From IMG/VR virus record IMGVR_UViG_3300030382_000450, positions 1 to 22,940 of that record: 22,940 bases of DNA. One strand, given 5' to 3'. The position numbers and the translations under genes were made by a program. The stretch's first letter is position 1. Every line of letters starts with the position of its first letter. Source of the DNA: a virus. Shown piece by piece: positions 1 through 6,617 of the stretch. The notes beneath the pieces were generated by a model, which was not told the origin of the DNA, ran no database searches, and was given only the letters and a program-made list of their open reading frames with translations.

Positions 1-162
1 GAAACATTCATTGAGATCACTCATCTTCGCTTTGCTGTCACTCCGAAACAGAAAGACTTCATCTTAGATGCAATCGAAGAGTTCAAAGGAACCCACCAAG
101 GAGCCAAACTTGTTGCATTAGTAGAGGCATACTATAACATGAGGGCTGATAAAGCCGCATAG
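1..162 (+). CDS. 3' end of a hypothetical protein (5' truncated by window edge)
   Basis: An open frame runs from base 1 and ends with TAG at 160-162, giving the last 53 residues of a protein that starts outside the window. It reads ETFIEITHLRFAVTPKQKDF at the left and ends in YYNMRADKAA. It is mixed-charge, helical-looking and soluble, with no membrane segment or Cys cluster. I do not recognise the family. The stop codon abuts the AGGAGG ribosome site of the next small gene (161-166), so this gene and the following ones probably share a transcript. The continuous frame to the edge and the tight junction support a real gene; the function is unknown. Confidence 0.7.
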   Translation, partial: ETFIEITHLRFAVTPKQKDFILDAIEEFKGTHQGAKLVALVEAYYNMRADKAA

Positions 163-166
163 GAGG
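161..166 (+). promoter_or_regulatory. perfect Shine-Dalgarno AGGAGG before the microprotein
   Basis: AGGAGG followed by TTATA and the ATG at 172. It overlaps the TAG stop of the upstream gene. It decides the call of the 19-residue ORF, which would otherwise be ignored on length. Confidence 0.7.
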
Positions 167-171
167 TTATA

Positions 172-231
172 ATGTTAGAAGGCTTTCTCATTGCATTGGT
201 ATTAGTAGTAGGCGTCATTTTTATGGTTTAG
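172..231 (+). CDS. 19-residue hydrophobic microprotein
   Basis: A very short frame encodes MLEGFLIALVLVVGVIFMV. It is almost wholly a single hydrophobic helix long enough to cross a membrane, with one acidic residue near the N terminus. The ATG lies 5 bases after a perfect AGGAGG (161-166), the best ribosome binding site in this part of the window, which is the main reason to believe it is translated. Its stop (229-231) is two bases before the ATG of the acyl carrier protein, which has no convincing ribosome site of its own, so the microprotein may also couple translation to that gene. Possible roles are a small inner-membrane effector or simply a leader for coupling; neither is shown by the sequence. 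Confidence 0.55.
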   Translation: MLEGFLIALVLVVGVIFMV

Positions 232-233
232 TC

Positions 234-488
234 ATGGATGCTATAGAAAATATCATTAAGGAGTTTATCGGCAATTATGCAGACGTGGCAGAGGTCGATG
301 ACATCCACGATAATATGTCTATGGCCGATGACTTACGCTTCGATAGCCTCAATACACTTGAACTTGCAATGGACTTGGAACAAGAGTTCTCTATTACCAC
401 AAGTAATGACGAGATATACGCCTGTAAGGTGGTAAAAGATGTCATTGATCTTGTAAAGGAGAAAATAGATGGAATACAAGGAACATAA
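234..488 (+). CDS. phage acyl carrier protein
   Basis: The product is an 84-residue acidic protein with the layout of an acyl carrier protein: helix 1 at about 1-15, then an acidic loop, then DDLRFDSLNTLELAMDLEQE, where Ser38 in DSL is the expected 4'-phosphopantetheine attachment site at the start of recognition helix 2, and a last helix at about 66-79. Size and motif match bacterial AcpP (about 78 aa). In bacteria ACP carries acyl chains on a phosphopantetheine arm and contacts many partners through helix 2. No fatty-acid, ligase or phosphopantetheinyl transferase gene is in the window, so the host holo-ACP synthase would have to modify it. It starts 2 nt after the microprotein stop with no clear ribosome site, suggesting translational coupling. 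Its 3' end overlaps the next gene by 20 nt. Confidence 0.85.
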   Translation: MDAIENIIKEFIGNYADVAEVDDIHDNMSMADDLRFDSLNTLELAMDLEQEFSITTSNDEIYACKVVKDVIDLVKEKIDGIQGT

Positions 489-675
489 ACCAGGATGGAC
501 GTTTGAAAGAAGGCACTATGCATATCTTGTGGATACTATCATCCACGACCCAGACGTAAATAACTATGACACAGGAAAGATGCTAGATACGCTGAAACGC
601 TACTTCACTCGTGACTTTCCAAACTTTAATGGAGTCAAATGGAATGCAGCAGTCACTGCGGCCTTTTCCGAGTAA
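469..675 (+). CDS. hypothetical protein, 68 aa
   Basis: A small mixed-charge soluble protein, rich in Tyr, Phe and Asp (for example YAYLVDTIIHDPDVNNYDTG), ending FNGVKWNAAVTAAFSE. The start is supported by AAAGGAG about 8 nt upstream, inside the end of the acyl carrier protein gene, giving a 20-nt overlap. There are no Cys clusters, P-loop or membrane segments. The family is not recognised. It looks like one of the strings of small accessory genes common in phage early regions. Confidence 0.65.
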   Translation: MEYKEHKPGWTFERRHYAYLVDTIIHDPDVNNYDTGKMLDTLKRYFTRDFPNFNGVKWNAAVTAAFSE

Positions 676-718
676 GTTCATATTGTCTACACCTATCAAA
701 GTACTGCGAGTAGAACGG

Positions 719-862
719 ATGAGTCACCCAAATGCTTGGATGATATGGCTCATGGCTAATGGAGATTTTACCCTTGGCACATTCATACGATTGTGCGATA
801 ATGGTGAGATTCATCGTGTGACATGGCACGAGGATGGAACTGAAACGGTAATGGAGATGTAA
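719..862 (+). CDS. hypothetical protein, about 47 aa (start uncertain)
   Basis: The frame is open from 611, but the protein-like part begins at the ATG at 719, giving MSHPNAWMIWLMANGDFTLG and ending in WHEDGTETVMEM. The sequence alternates hydrophobic and polar residues like a small beta-sheet protein. No strong ribosome site precedes 719 (GAGTAG and GAACGG are weak). A TTG at 683 is another possible start and would add 12 residues. The gene sits between two better supported small genes and leaves only 15 nt before the next start. The family is not recognised. Confidence 0.45.
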   Translation: MSHPNAWMIWLMANGDFTLGTFIRLCDNGEIHRVTWHEDGTETVMEM

Positions 863-877
863 CCGAAGGAGGAACCA

Positions 878-1114
878 ATGGGTAGAATGAAAGAGTACTG
901 GATGGAATCGTGCTGGAAGGTGCTCAATGAGTTTGACTTAGGCACCATCACATACGAGCGAGCATCAGAAGAACTAATAAAGCTTAACGCTACGTCCTCC
1001 GACCTTGCCCGTCTAAAGATGATAAAACGCTGGCATGAGATTGAGGATAACCCAGGCGAAGATGTTAGACGGATAAAGAAGAAACTCGAAGGCGCAAATG
1101 CGTCCCAAGAATAA
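878..1114 (+). CDS. hypothetical protein, 78 aa
   Basis: Predicted as a helical, charged soluble protein (MGRMKEYWMESCWKVLNEFD, then Lys/Arg/Glu-rich helices to the end). The start is well supported by AAGGAGG about 5 nt upstream of the ATG. Its 3' end overlaps the HNH gene by 17 nt, so the two are probably co-translated. There is no recognisable domain. A small regulator or an inhibitor of a host protein is possible, but nothing in the sequence points to one. Confidence 0.7.
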   Translation: MGRMKEYWMESCWKVLNEFDLGTITYERASEELIKLNATSSDLARLKMIKRWHEIEDNPGEDVRRIKKKLEGANASQE

Positions 1115-1583
1115 ACCAAGGGATGTCTTTAAATATATTGACATGCAAGGAGGGGATAATGACTGTTGTTGGCCTTGGAAAGGAAAAGTCAATGAGAAAG
1201 ACGGAAGACCATACTTTACTGTGGATGGCAAGCGCCGCCCTGCTTATGCTATTGTTCTGGAGTGCGTATCAGGAGATGGACAGCCAAAAGGAATGGTTGC
1301 TAGACATAAATGTGACAATCCCAAATGTTGTAACCCGTCCCACCTAGGTTGGGGTAGTCATCAAGACAACATGAATGACATGAAGGAGAGGGAAAGACAT
1401 GGTGTCCCTAGAATTGTTGTACGCGCTATACTTAGACTACGAACAGAAGGCAAGACCCAACAGGAGGTTGCCGACCTATACGGACTTTCAAGAGAATCTA
1501 TTTCAGCTATTGAGACAGGAAGATCACACACAGAAGAAAAAGGCTTGACACACAAAGAAAAATGTGGTAAAAAGATTCATTGA
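1098..1583 (+). CDS. HNH endonuclease with C-terminal helix-turn-helix
   Basis: The 161-residue product has an HNH nuclease core of the phage/homing type: CCWPWKG at 23-29, then ARHKCDNPKCCNPSHLGWGS at about 68-87. His70, Asn79, His82 and Asn91 are placed as HNH catalytic or metal residues, and Cys72 and Cys77 as part of a structural zinc site. Residues about 107-140 (ILRLRTEGKTQQEVADLYGL) form a helix-turn-helix, the usual target-recognition tail of these free-standing nucleases. Such enzymes nick or cut DNA and often act as mobile intron-less homing elements, or in packaging and recombination. Here the gene lies in line with its neighbours and does not interrupt one. A promoter-like motif lies inside its 3' end. 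Confidence 0.85.
   Translation: MRPKNKPRDVFKYIDMQGGDNDCCWPWKGKVNEKDGRPYFTVDGKRRPAYAIVLECVSGDGQPKGMVARHKCDNPKCCNPSHLGWGSHQDNMNDMKERERHGVPRIVVRAILRLRTEGKTQQEVADLYGLSRESISAIETGRSHTEEKGLTHKEKCGKKIH
1545..1573 (+). promoter_or_regulatory. candidate promoter for the DUF932 gene
   Basis: A perfect TTGACA (1545-1550), a 17-nt spacer and TAAAAA (1568-1573) preceded by TGG, an extended -10 form. The same TTGACACACA string recurs at 7051. It lies inside the last codons of the HNH gene, 36 nt before the preferred DUF932 start. The -10 is a poor match, so support is moderate at best. Confidence 0.35.
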
Positions 1584-1608
1584 TCCAATAAAGGACAAGG
1601 AGCCAACT

Positions 1609-2511
1609 ATGAACAATGTCATCACACTATCCCCCACAAAACCAGAAGCGTTTAATGATACATCGGAATTGTATTTCTATGTATGGGAACGTCCGTGCTA
1701 CTTCATGGGAAGACCTGCTGATCTTGGAGCTACTTACTATGAAGACCCAAGTCATAAGCACATTGTACGCATCATTAACGGTGAGCCTGTCTCCATTGGA
1801 CTTGTTGGTAAAAACTACAAAGTACTAAATAACAGGGAACTTTGCGAAGGGATTGAGGATACTTTCATGGAATCCCTAACGCAAGAGGAGCTAAAAGATG
1901 TCTCCAGAAGAGACTCCATCTCATACTTGGGCGCTACAAGCATCCGAGATTATGTGTTCCCGAACATCAAAGCAGATATCGGGTCTAGACGAAGCGATAT
2001 CGCCTTTCGAGCTATCGTTGTTAATGGGTATGATGGCACATCCTCATTCAAGTTTTACCACGGAGCCATTGACTTCTTCTGTACAAATGGAATGGTCACA
2101 GGAGCATACGATATGATCGTAAGGCGTCATACATCTGGCCTTACGATCCCAGCATTAACAGATAGACTCCGCAAATCCATCGACATCTTCTACAAACAGT
2201 CAGACCAATGGAAACATTGGGTAGGTAAAGAGATATGTGATGAAGATGCAGAACGATGCTACGAAGCAATGCCTAATGTCTCAGACCGCCGAGTGCAACA
2301 ACTCATGCGACAGTTCCGTATTGAAACCCAAACTCATGGTAGAACTGTTTGGGCCTTGTACTCAGCGGCTACCTACTATGCGTCCTTTGATGCTGGAGAA
2401 TTTAGCATCAAAGAGACTCAATCAGATCACAAAGCATCTACCCTTATGAATAGAGAACAACAGGTACGTAGTTGGCTCAACACAGAGGAGTTTGAGCACA
2501 TCGCAGCCTAA
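1609..2511 (+). CDS. DUF932 family phage/plasmid protein
   Basis: This 300-residue protein carries family hallmarks of DUF932: VGKNYKVLNNRELCEG near the N terminus, AIVVNGYDGTSSFKF, then FFCTNGMVTGAYD and RRHTSGL in the middle. Members are found in phages and plasmids; their biochemical role is not established, and a DNA-metabolism or anti-defence role is often supposed from context. I chose the ATG at 1609 because AAGGAG lies 6 nt upstream and the residues before it, back to a GTG at 1564, look non-conserved and overlap the HNH gene. A promoter-like motif lies just upstream. No catalytic site can be named from the sequence. Confidence 0.8.
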   Translation: MNNVITLSPTKPEAFNDTSELYFYVWERPCYFMGRPADLGATYYEDPSHKHIVRIINGEPVSIGLVGKNYKVLNNRELCEGIEDTFMESLTQEELKDVSRRDSISYLGATSIRDYVFPNIKADIGSRRSDIAFRAIVVNGYDGTSSFKFYHGAIDFFCTNGMVTGAYDMIVRRHTSGLTIPALTDRLRKSIDIFYKQSDQWKHWVGKEICDEDAERCYEAMPNVSDRRVQQLMRQFRIETQTHGRTVWALYSAATYYASFDAGEFSIKETQSDHKASTLMNREQQVRSWLNTEEFEHIAA

Positions 2512-2525
2512 AGAAGGGGACTTCC

Positions 2526-2780
2526 ATGTTTAAAAAAGGAGATCTAGTTCGTCTTGCTAGTGAAGACGAAGAAAAAGAGATTGTGTCTGTGCTAGAAAAC
2601 AGTGATAAGTCAACTGGGACTACACTAGTCCAGCTTTTTGTCTTAAACAACGTTTACTACGACGATGAAGAGAAATGGCATCTCGATGTAAATAGATTTG
2701 ACACAGAAGACCTTGAACTTGCAACCATTACAACCACTGAACAATTAAAGCGTCAATTTGGCTTTTGGGGGAAGACATGA
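2526..2780 (+). CDS. hypothetical acidic protein, 84 aa
   Basis: Starts MFKKGDLVRLASEDEEKEIV, which resembles a small SH3-like or KOW-like beta barrel opening (KGDLVRL), followed by acidic stretches. GAAGGGGA about 7 nt upstream supports the ATG. It ends in an ATGA junction with the next gene, so the two are translationally coupled. No firm family is recognised, and the beta-barrel idea is only pattern-based. Confidence 0.7.
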   Translation: MFKKGDLVRLASEDEEKEIVSVLENSDKSTGTTLVQLFVLNNVYYDDEEKWHLDVNRFDTEDLELATITTTEQLKRQFGFWGKT

Positions 2781-3256
2781 GACAAAAAGATGTTGCCATA
2801 CTTCTATCTGACATGGACGCACATATAACTGAAGCTATCAACGATGCTCATACCGCTATGACAAGTAGGTTTAGTTCTGACGCTGCGTCTAATGCAGTTG
2901 CAAATAAAGAGGCCCATGTTCATAATCTCATGGCCGACTACTTGATTACATCTCAATTACACTCAAGATTCAAAAAAGCCTACGACTATACGAAGAAACA
3001 CCTAGATAAGGGACTTATTGCCCTTTATAAAGGATGTGAAGGCATCCCAGGGACTACTACAACATTACATAGTGATAACATATACCATTTTGATAAACGA
3101 CAAAATGTTGATGGTGAATGCACCCTTGTCGTTGACCTTGTAACTGCCCTGTCTCGTTCAGGGGTGGAAAAAGATATTATTGATGCTGCTTTGAAACAAG
3201 CTACGAAACCTAAACGTGGGAATGTTTACTACGAAATTAAGTTAGTGGAAGAGTAA
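2777..3256 (+). CDS. hypothetical protein, 159 aa
   Basis: A soluble, probably helical protein, opening MRQKDVAILLSDMDAHITEA, with several His residues in the first half (KEAHVHNLMADYLI). The ATG at 2777 shares ATGA with the stop of the previous gene and is preceded by GGGGGAAG, so I prefer it to an upstream GTG/TTG-type start at 2765. The family is not recognised; no P-loop or zinc pattern is seen. It is linked in one operon with genes on both sides. Confidence 0.7.
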   Translation: MRQKDVAILLSDMDAHITEAINDAHTAMTSRFSSDAASNAVANKEAHVHNLMADYLITSQLHSRFKKAYDYTKKHLDKGLIALYKGCEGIPGTTTTLHSDNIYHFDKRQNVDGECTLVVDLVTALSRSGVEKDIIDAALKQATKPKRGNVYYEIKLVEE

Positions 3257-3261
3257 TCATA

Positions 3262-3549
3262 ATGAAGAGTGATTCTCCTATAGCCCTTGCCGACTTGACT
3301 AAGATGACAGAAGATGAACGTGAGTTACTCGTTACTCGCATTCGTGAGCGTCGTCTTGCTCCTGTCCGTGCATATGAAGAACTTACACTTATGCAAGCAG
3401 AGGCTAGGAAAGAAAAGTTAGAAGGTATGTGGGAGAAGCAAATGGAACTGTTTGGTAAAGACCTCGCCCGTGCTGATAAAGCAATGGAAACACTAGAGAA
3501 ACGTGGTACAAGGTTGCGGGCAATTAAACTGGAGATTGAAGAGCTATGA
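3262..3549 (+). CDS. hypothetical coiled-coil protein, 95 aa
   Basis: A strongly charged, nearly all-helical product: long runs of Glu, Lys and Arg with heptad-like Leu/Met spacing from about residue 15 to the end (ELTLMQAEARKEKLEGMWEK). GGAAGAG about 10 nt upstream of the ATG supports the start. It joins the next gene by an ATGA overlap. The two are adjacent short helical proteins and could form a complex, but this is inference. The family is not recognised. Confidence 0.7.
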   Translation: MKSDSPIALADLTKMTEDERELLVTRIRERRLAPVRAYEELTLMQAEARKEKLEGMWEKQMELFGKDLARADKAMETLEKRGTRLRAIKLEIEEL

Positions 3550-3767
3550 AAGCAAGAGAAGTAAGAGAAAGATTACAGGGAAAGATAGAACCCGATGTAG
3601 TAGTTTGCTTGACGGCTATATCTGAATCTCTTTCAGCACAACAGCAAGAAATAAATATACTAGCTGAGATGTTGAATAATCTAACCGACATCCTCATGCA
3701 ACTTGGCACTACCATTGAGGGAGCGACCAATGCTGTAGATGAATTAAAGAAAGTAAGAGAGGGTTAA
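3546..3767 (+). CDS. hypothetical helical protein, 73 aa
   Basis: A short protein with a predicted amphipathic coiled coil around residues 27-70 (QQQEINILAEMLNNLTDILM). The start lies in an ATGA overlap with the upstream coiled-coil gene, and its stop shares an A with the ATG of the nuclease gene (TAATG), so three genes are tightly coupled. It could be a small partner of the upstream coiled-coil protein or of the nuclease. No known family is recognised. Confidence 0.7.
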   Translation: MKAREVRERLQGKIEPDVVVCLTAISESLSAQQQEINILAEMLNNLTDILMQLGTTIEGATNAVDELKKVREG

Positions 3768-4846
3768 TGTCTAACTTCAAGCTAATATCTATGGACATGT
3801 GGATGGCAGGGAAAGACGATGAACATCTCCCAGCTTACGATCATACTAGACTCTCTGCGATTAACACTTGCCCTACGTGGGGTATTCTTCGTTATTCAAT
3901 GCACAAACAAATGCCAAATGTTTCTCGTGCGATGGCATTGGAAGCTGGAACGGCGGCTCACGAAGGCTTCGCTGCTGTACGTTGGTATCAGTACAAAGCT
4001 TTCCAGGTTAAGACTAAAGTCCAGACAATGAACGCTGACTTCCACGCATTGCGTCTGTTCGGAGAAGAAAGATACAGACGTATGTATGATACTCTCAGTG
4101 ATGGTGCAACTCATAGAACTAACGCCATCAACTTCGCTGTAGAAGCACTAGAGAGTAGTGAGTTCTATGATGACATCGCTGATAACAAGCGAACCATTTC
4201 CAACATTGCTGAAAGTCTCATTGCGTATGTAGATGCGTACGACATGGAACGTTACCCTGTCTGGATACGTGATAAGACTAACCCAGAAACAGACATTGGT
4301 ATTGAAATTCCATTCGATATCGTCGTGGAAATTAAGTATGAAACAAAAGGTATAGAAATACCCTTTGGCTCTATCCGTTTCAAAGGTAAACTCGATGGTC
4401 TTCACTATAATAAGAAAGAACTTATAATTATAGAAGAGAAGACAGGATCAAGGCTAGACAATTCATGGCTATCACAATGGATATTGTCTCACCAGATTAC
4501 TGGGTACTGTCTTGCAGCAACCACCTTTACAGGACTCTCTTGCAACCATGCTCTTGTTAGTGGCATGAGAATACCTATTGGTCGGGTACCAGCTGAAGGA
4601 ATTAGGAAGGAATACGTACCACGTACTGCTCTCATGTTTGAGAAGTGGGCTAACTGGTTTGTAACTACGATAGATATGGATAACCAATATAAAAACGACG
4701 TAATTTCAGCCCCGATGTACACGCATAGCTGTAACAGGTACTTCCGAAGTTGCAGCTTCCTACCATTCTGTGCATGTGACACGATAGAAGAGAAGAAGCG
4801 AGTCATAGAGGAGATGGAGGATGATAAATGGGACGTATTGTCTTAG
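3767..4846 (+). CDS. Cas4/RecB-like PD-(D/E)XK nuclease with Fe-S cysteines
   Basis: This 359-residue protein has the order expected of the Cas4/AddB-type nuclease fold. Cys35 lies in INTCPTWGILRY, His65 in ALEAGTAAHEGF, Asp210 in KGKLDGLHY, and Glu223-x-Lys225 in IIIEEKTGS. A glutamine-containing helix follows (SHQITGY), then a C-terminal Cys group: Cys322, Cys329, Cys335 and perhaps Cys337 (CNRYFRSCSFLPFCAC). One N-terminal and three C-terminal cysteines are the known arrangement for a 4Fe-4S cluster in this family. Relatives cut single-stranded or end-resected DNA. With no cas genes near, a role in phage recombination or genome processing is likely, alongside the downstream Sak4-like and SSB-like genes. 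The start overlaps the previous stop (TAATG). Confidence 0.85.
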   Translation: MSNFKLISMDMWMAGKDDEHLPAYDHTRLSAINTCPTWGILRYSMHKQMPNVSRAMALEAGTAAHEGFAAVRWYQYKAFQVKTKVQTMNADFHALRLFGEERYRRMYDTLSDGATHRTNAINFAVEALESSEFYDDIADNKRTISNIAESLIAYVDAYDMERYPVWIRDKTNPETDIGIEIPFDIVVEIKYETKGIEIPFGSIRFKGKLDGLHYNKKELIIIEEKTGSRLDNSWLSQWILSHQITGYCLAATTFTGLSCNHALVSGMRIPIGRVPAEGIRKEYVPRTALMFEKWANWFVTTIDMDNQYKNDVISAPMYTHSCNRYFRSCSFLPFCACDTIEEKKRVIEEMEDDKWDVLS

Positions 4847-5078
4847 TGGGCTTCTATCACTATACCTAGTTCTCTGGCCTAACCAAATAAACGACATAGA
4901 ATTTAGTGCTATTCCCTATAGACCGGTAATAGACGTAGCACCTCCTAAACCTGTAATAGAAAAGCCATCCCCTCGCACTAGTTGTATATGCCCTAGTGGT
5001 CCTACACCTCTGGTTGTGAAAGGGGATTACCTTGAAACAAACCACTTTGGATTAGATAATGACACGAACGAGCGTTAA
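4821..5078 (+). CDS. hypothetical membrane-anchored, proline-rich protein, 85 aa
   Basis: The N terminus is hydrophobic (about residues 6-20, CLSGLLSLYLVLW), consistent with a signal anchor, followed by a Pro-rich stretch (VAPPKPVIEKPSP) and a short CIC motif. GGAG lies just upstream of the ATG, inside the end of the nuclease gene, with a 26-nt overlap. This looks like a single-pass envelope protein with a periplasmic or cytoplasmic proline-rich tail. The function is unknown. It is unusual among the otherwise soluble replication-side genes. Confidence 0.55.
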   Translation: MINGTYCLSGLLSLYLVLWPNQINDIEFSAIPYRPVIDVAPPKPVIEKPSPRTSCICPSGPTPLVVKGDYLETNHFGLDNDTNER

Positions 5079-5250
5079 TCTACGAGAATCGTTTGTAATA
5101 ATACGAGGATTACTAACAAAAGGTGTGCTTATCTATGGGCCTTTCGTAACACGCCAGGAAGCAATTGAGTATGGTGGTAAAAATTTCCCAGATGATACTA
5201 GAGAAATAGCAGTTATGATCAAGGAGGAGGTCACTCATGGCGGGAACTAA
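5059..5250 (+). CDS. hypothetical protein, 63 aa
   Basis: A small soluble product (MTRTSVNLRESFVIIRGLLT, then VTRQEAIEYGGKNFPDDTRE) with alternating strands and one helix. It overlaps the upstream gene by 20 nt and the downstream ATPase gene by 14 nt, which fits the dense phage packing. The ribosome site is weak (GGATTAGATA), so coupling to upstream translation is likely. The family is not recognised. Confidence 0.6.
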   Translation: MTRTSVNLRESFVIIRGLLTKGVLIYGPFVTRQEAIEYGGKNFPDDTREIAVMIKEEVTHGGN

Positions 5251-6052
5251 AGAACCAGAAATCACCCTTGGAACTGTGTCAATTACTACACCAAAGACAC
5301 AGGTCAAGAGAATGGCAATGGTAATTTGGGGACCAAGCGGTGCAGGAAAAACTACATTAGCTGCAACTGCTCCACGTCCTATACTATGGATAAACTTTGA
5401 TCCCGATGGAACCAGTTCTCTTATGGATCAAGAGGGCATACTCATTGCAGATTTCTCTATGGAAAACTCTAACAAAGTAGTGACATTTAAACATGAAAAC
5501 TCAGGTGGAATTAAGCAAGTCCTCGAAGATCATCCTGAAATTAAAACGGTGGTCTTTGATTCTGTTACTTCGTTCAACGAAATGGCACTTAAACATGGTA
5601 TTACTGAGGTTCGTGGAGCTACAATGGAAGCGCCCACGCTTCAAGGATACGGACGTAGAAATAGTTACACGATGCAGGCTATTATGTCAGTTATTAGAAC
5701 CACCGGAGCGGTTAATAAACATGTAATCTTCATTGCCCATGAAGACGTACCAAAACAGGACGAGTTAACTGGCGCAATGATGGTAAGCATACTCGTTGGT
5801 GGTAAAATGCAATCGGAGATTCCTATAAAGTTGTCAGAAGTTTGGCACTTACAGGATACGGGGAAGAAGCGTCTAATTGCTATCCGTTCTTCCCGCCTTC
5901 GCAAGCCCATGAAGAGTCGGATGTTTGAAACAAGTGGAAATAGTGAGTTCACTTGGAACTTTGATCCAGAATCATGGGAAGGCGCAGGAATTGAAGACTG
6001 GTACATCACTTGGGTAGAGAATGAAGGGCGCAAGATTCCTTTACCCAAGTGA
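5237..6052 (+). CDS. Sak4-like RecA-fold ATPase (phage AAA_24 nucleotide-binding protein)
   Basis: The 271-residue protein has a Walker A motif GPSGAGKTT at 32-40, an acidic stretch WINFDPDGTSS that resembles the loop after the first strand in the phage AAA_24 group, and a Walker B-like strand KTVVFDSVTSF around residue 105. Length and architecture match the Sak4 group: RecA-core-only ATPases used by phages for single-strand annealing or recombination, commonly encoded next to an SSB-like protein. Here the next gene is exactly that. A strong AAGGAGGAGG precedes the ATG. It likely works on ssDNA made by the upstream nuclease. Confidence 0.82.
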   Translation: MAGTKEPEITLGTVSITTPKTQVKRMAMVIWGPSGAGKTTLAATAPRPILWINFDPDGTSSLMDQEGILIADFSMENSNKVVTFKHENSGGIKQVLEDHPEIKTVVFDSVTSFNEMALKHGITEVRGATMEAPTLQGYGRRNSYTMQAIMSVIRTTGAVNKHVIFIAHEDVPKQDELTGAMMVSILVGGKMQSEIPIKLSEVWHLQDTGKKRLIAIRSSRLRKPMKSRMFETSGNSEFTWNFDPESWEGAGIEDWYITWVENEGRKIPLPK

Positions 6053-6078
6053 TACCACATATAGTTATTTACAAGATA

Positions 6079-6114
6079 CTACCTACTAGATTTTGGGGCT
6101 GTACTAGGAGGTAG
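6079..6114 (+). repeat. inverted repeat / hairpin upstream of the SSB-like gene
   Basis: CTACCTACTAG (6079-6089) and CTAGGAGGTAG (6104-6114) are complementary except for one base and are separated by a 14-nt loop. No T-run follows, so it is not a standard intrinsic terminator. It ends 8 nt before a perfect TATAAT, so it could be an operator or a transcript-end hairpin. Confidence 0.6.
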
Positions 6115-6128
6115 GATGCCACTATAAT
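6100..6128 (+). promoter_or_regulatory. candidate promoter of the SSB-like gene
   Basis: A perfect TATAAT (6123-6128) sits 43 nt before the ATG of the SSB-like gene in a 119-nt gap. The -35 is weak (TGTACT at 6100-6105, 17-nt spacer) and overlaps the right arm of the inverted repeat. A perfect -10 in an intergenic gap is fair support. Transcription would begin at about 6135. Confidence 0.5.
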
Positions 6129-6171
6129 AACAGCTTCAACAACATTAACTTGTCACACAGGAGACAACAAC

Positions 6172-6588
6172 ATGACAGATAACCTTTCAAGTATCGTCGA
6201 ATTTTCCATTGACCTTACCAAACAGGAAGCCCCCGAACCGCTTCCCCCTGGTCAGTACACTGGAGTAATTCGGAAGGCAGAGGTACGAGAGAGCCAACGT
6301 GGTACTCGTTACGGCGCTGTGTCCTTTCATATCAGTGCTGACCAATTCCCAGCTGACTTTAAGGACGGCTCGGATGACGGCCTGACACTAATCTTTCGTC
6401 GTGTCGGACTAGAAGACAACCCACAGGCGAGGTGGGGCACGAAGCGTTTCCTCGAAGCGATTGGTGCACCAGTTGCCAAGAAAATTGATGTCAACGAATG
6501 GGTCGGAATGGAGGCCGCTCTGGACGTTGTGCATGATACATATGAGGGAGTCACTAGGGCCGTCATAGATCGTGTTCGCGCTGCCTAG
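6172..6588 (+). CDS. SSB-like / DUF669-like single-stranded DNA-binding protein
   Basis: The 138-residue protein opens with an acidic, disordered-looking start and then LPPGQYTGVIRKAEVRESQRG, the PxGxYxxxIxxxE...G pattern of DUF669-like phage proteins thought to be OB-fold ssDNA binders. Further on are a beta-rich middle and GTKRFLEAIGAPV before a C-terminal strand set. An acidic C-terminal tail typical of bacterial SSB is absent (it ends DRVRAA). It follows the Sak4-like ATPase with a gap holding its own promoter candidate. CAGGAGA about 8 nt upstream supports the ATG. Its expected role is coating ssDNA during replication and annealing. Confidence 0.65.
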   Translation: MTDNLSSIVEFSIDLTKQEAPEPLPPGQYTGVIRKAEVRESQRGTRYGAVSFHISADQFPADFKDGSDDGLTLIFRRVGLEDNPQARWGTKRFLEAIGAPVAKKIDVNEWVGMEAALDVVHDTYEGVTRAVIDRVRAA

Positions 6589-6617
6589 ACCCTCCAACAG
6601 ACAGACTGGGTAGCGTG

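Noticed and set aside
611-718. Upstream extension of the small gene at 719
   Set aside because: It overlaps the 469-675 gene, and the residues before 719 do not look like a conserved N terminus. No ribosome site is visible for the earlier starts.
3767-4846. CRISPR adaptation locus suggested by the Cas4-like nuclease
   Set aside because: There is no cas1, cas2 or repeat array nearby, and the context is a phage replication and recombination operon.
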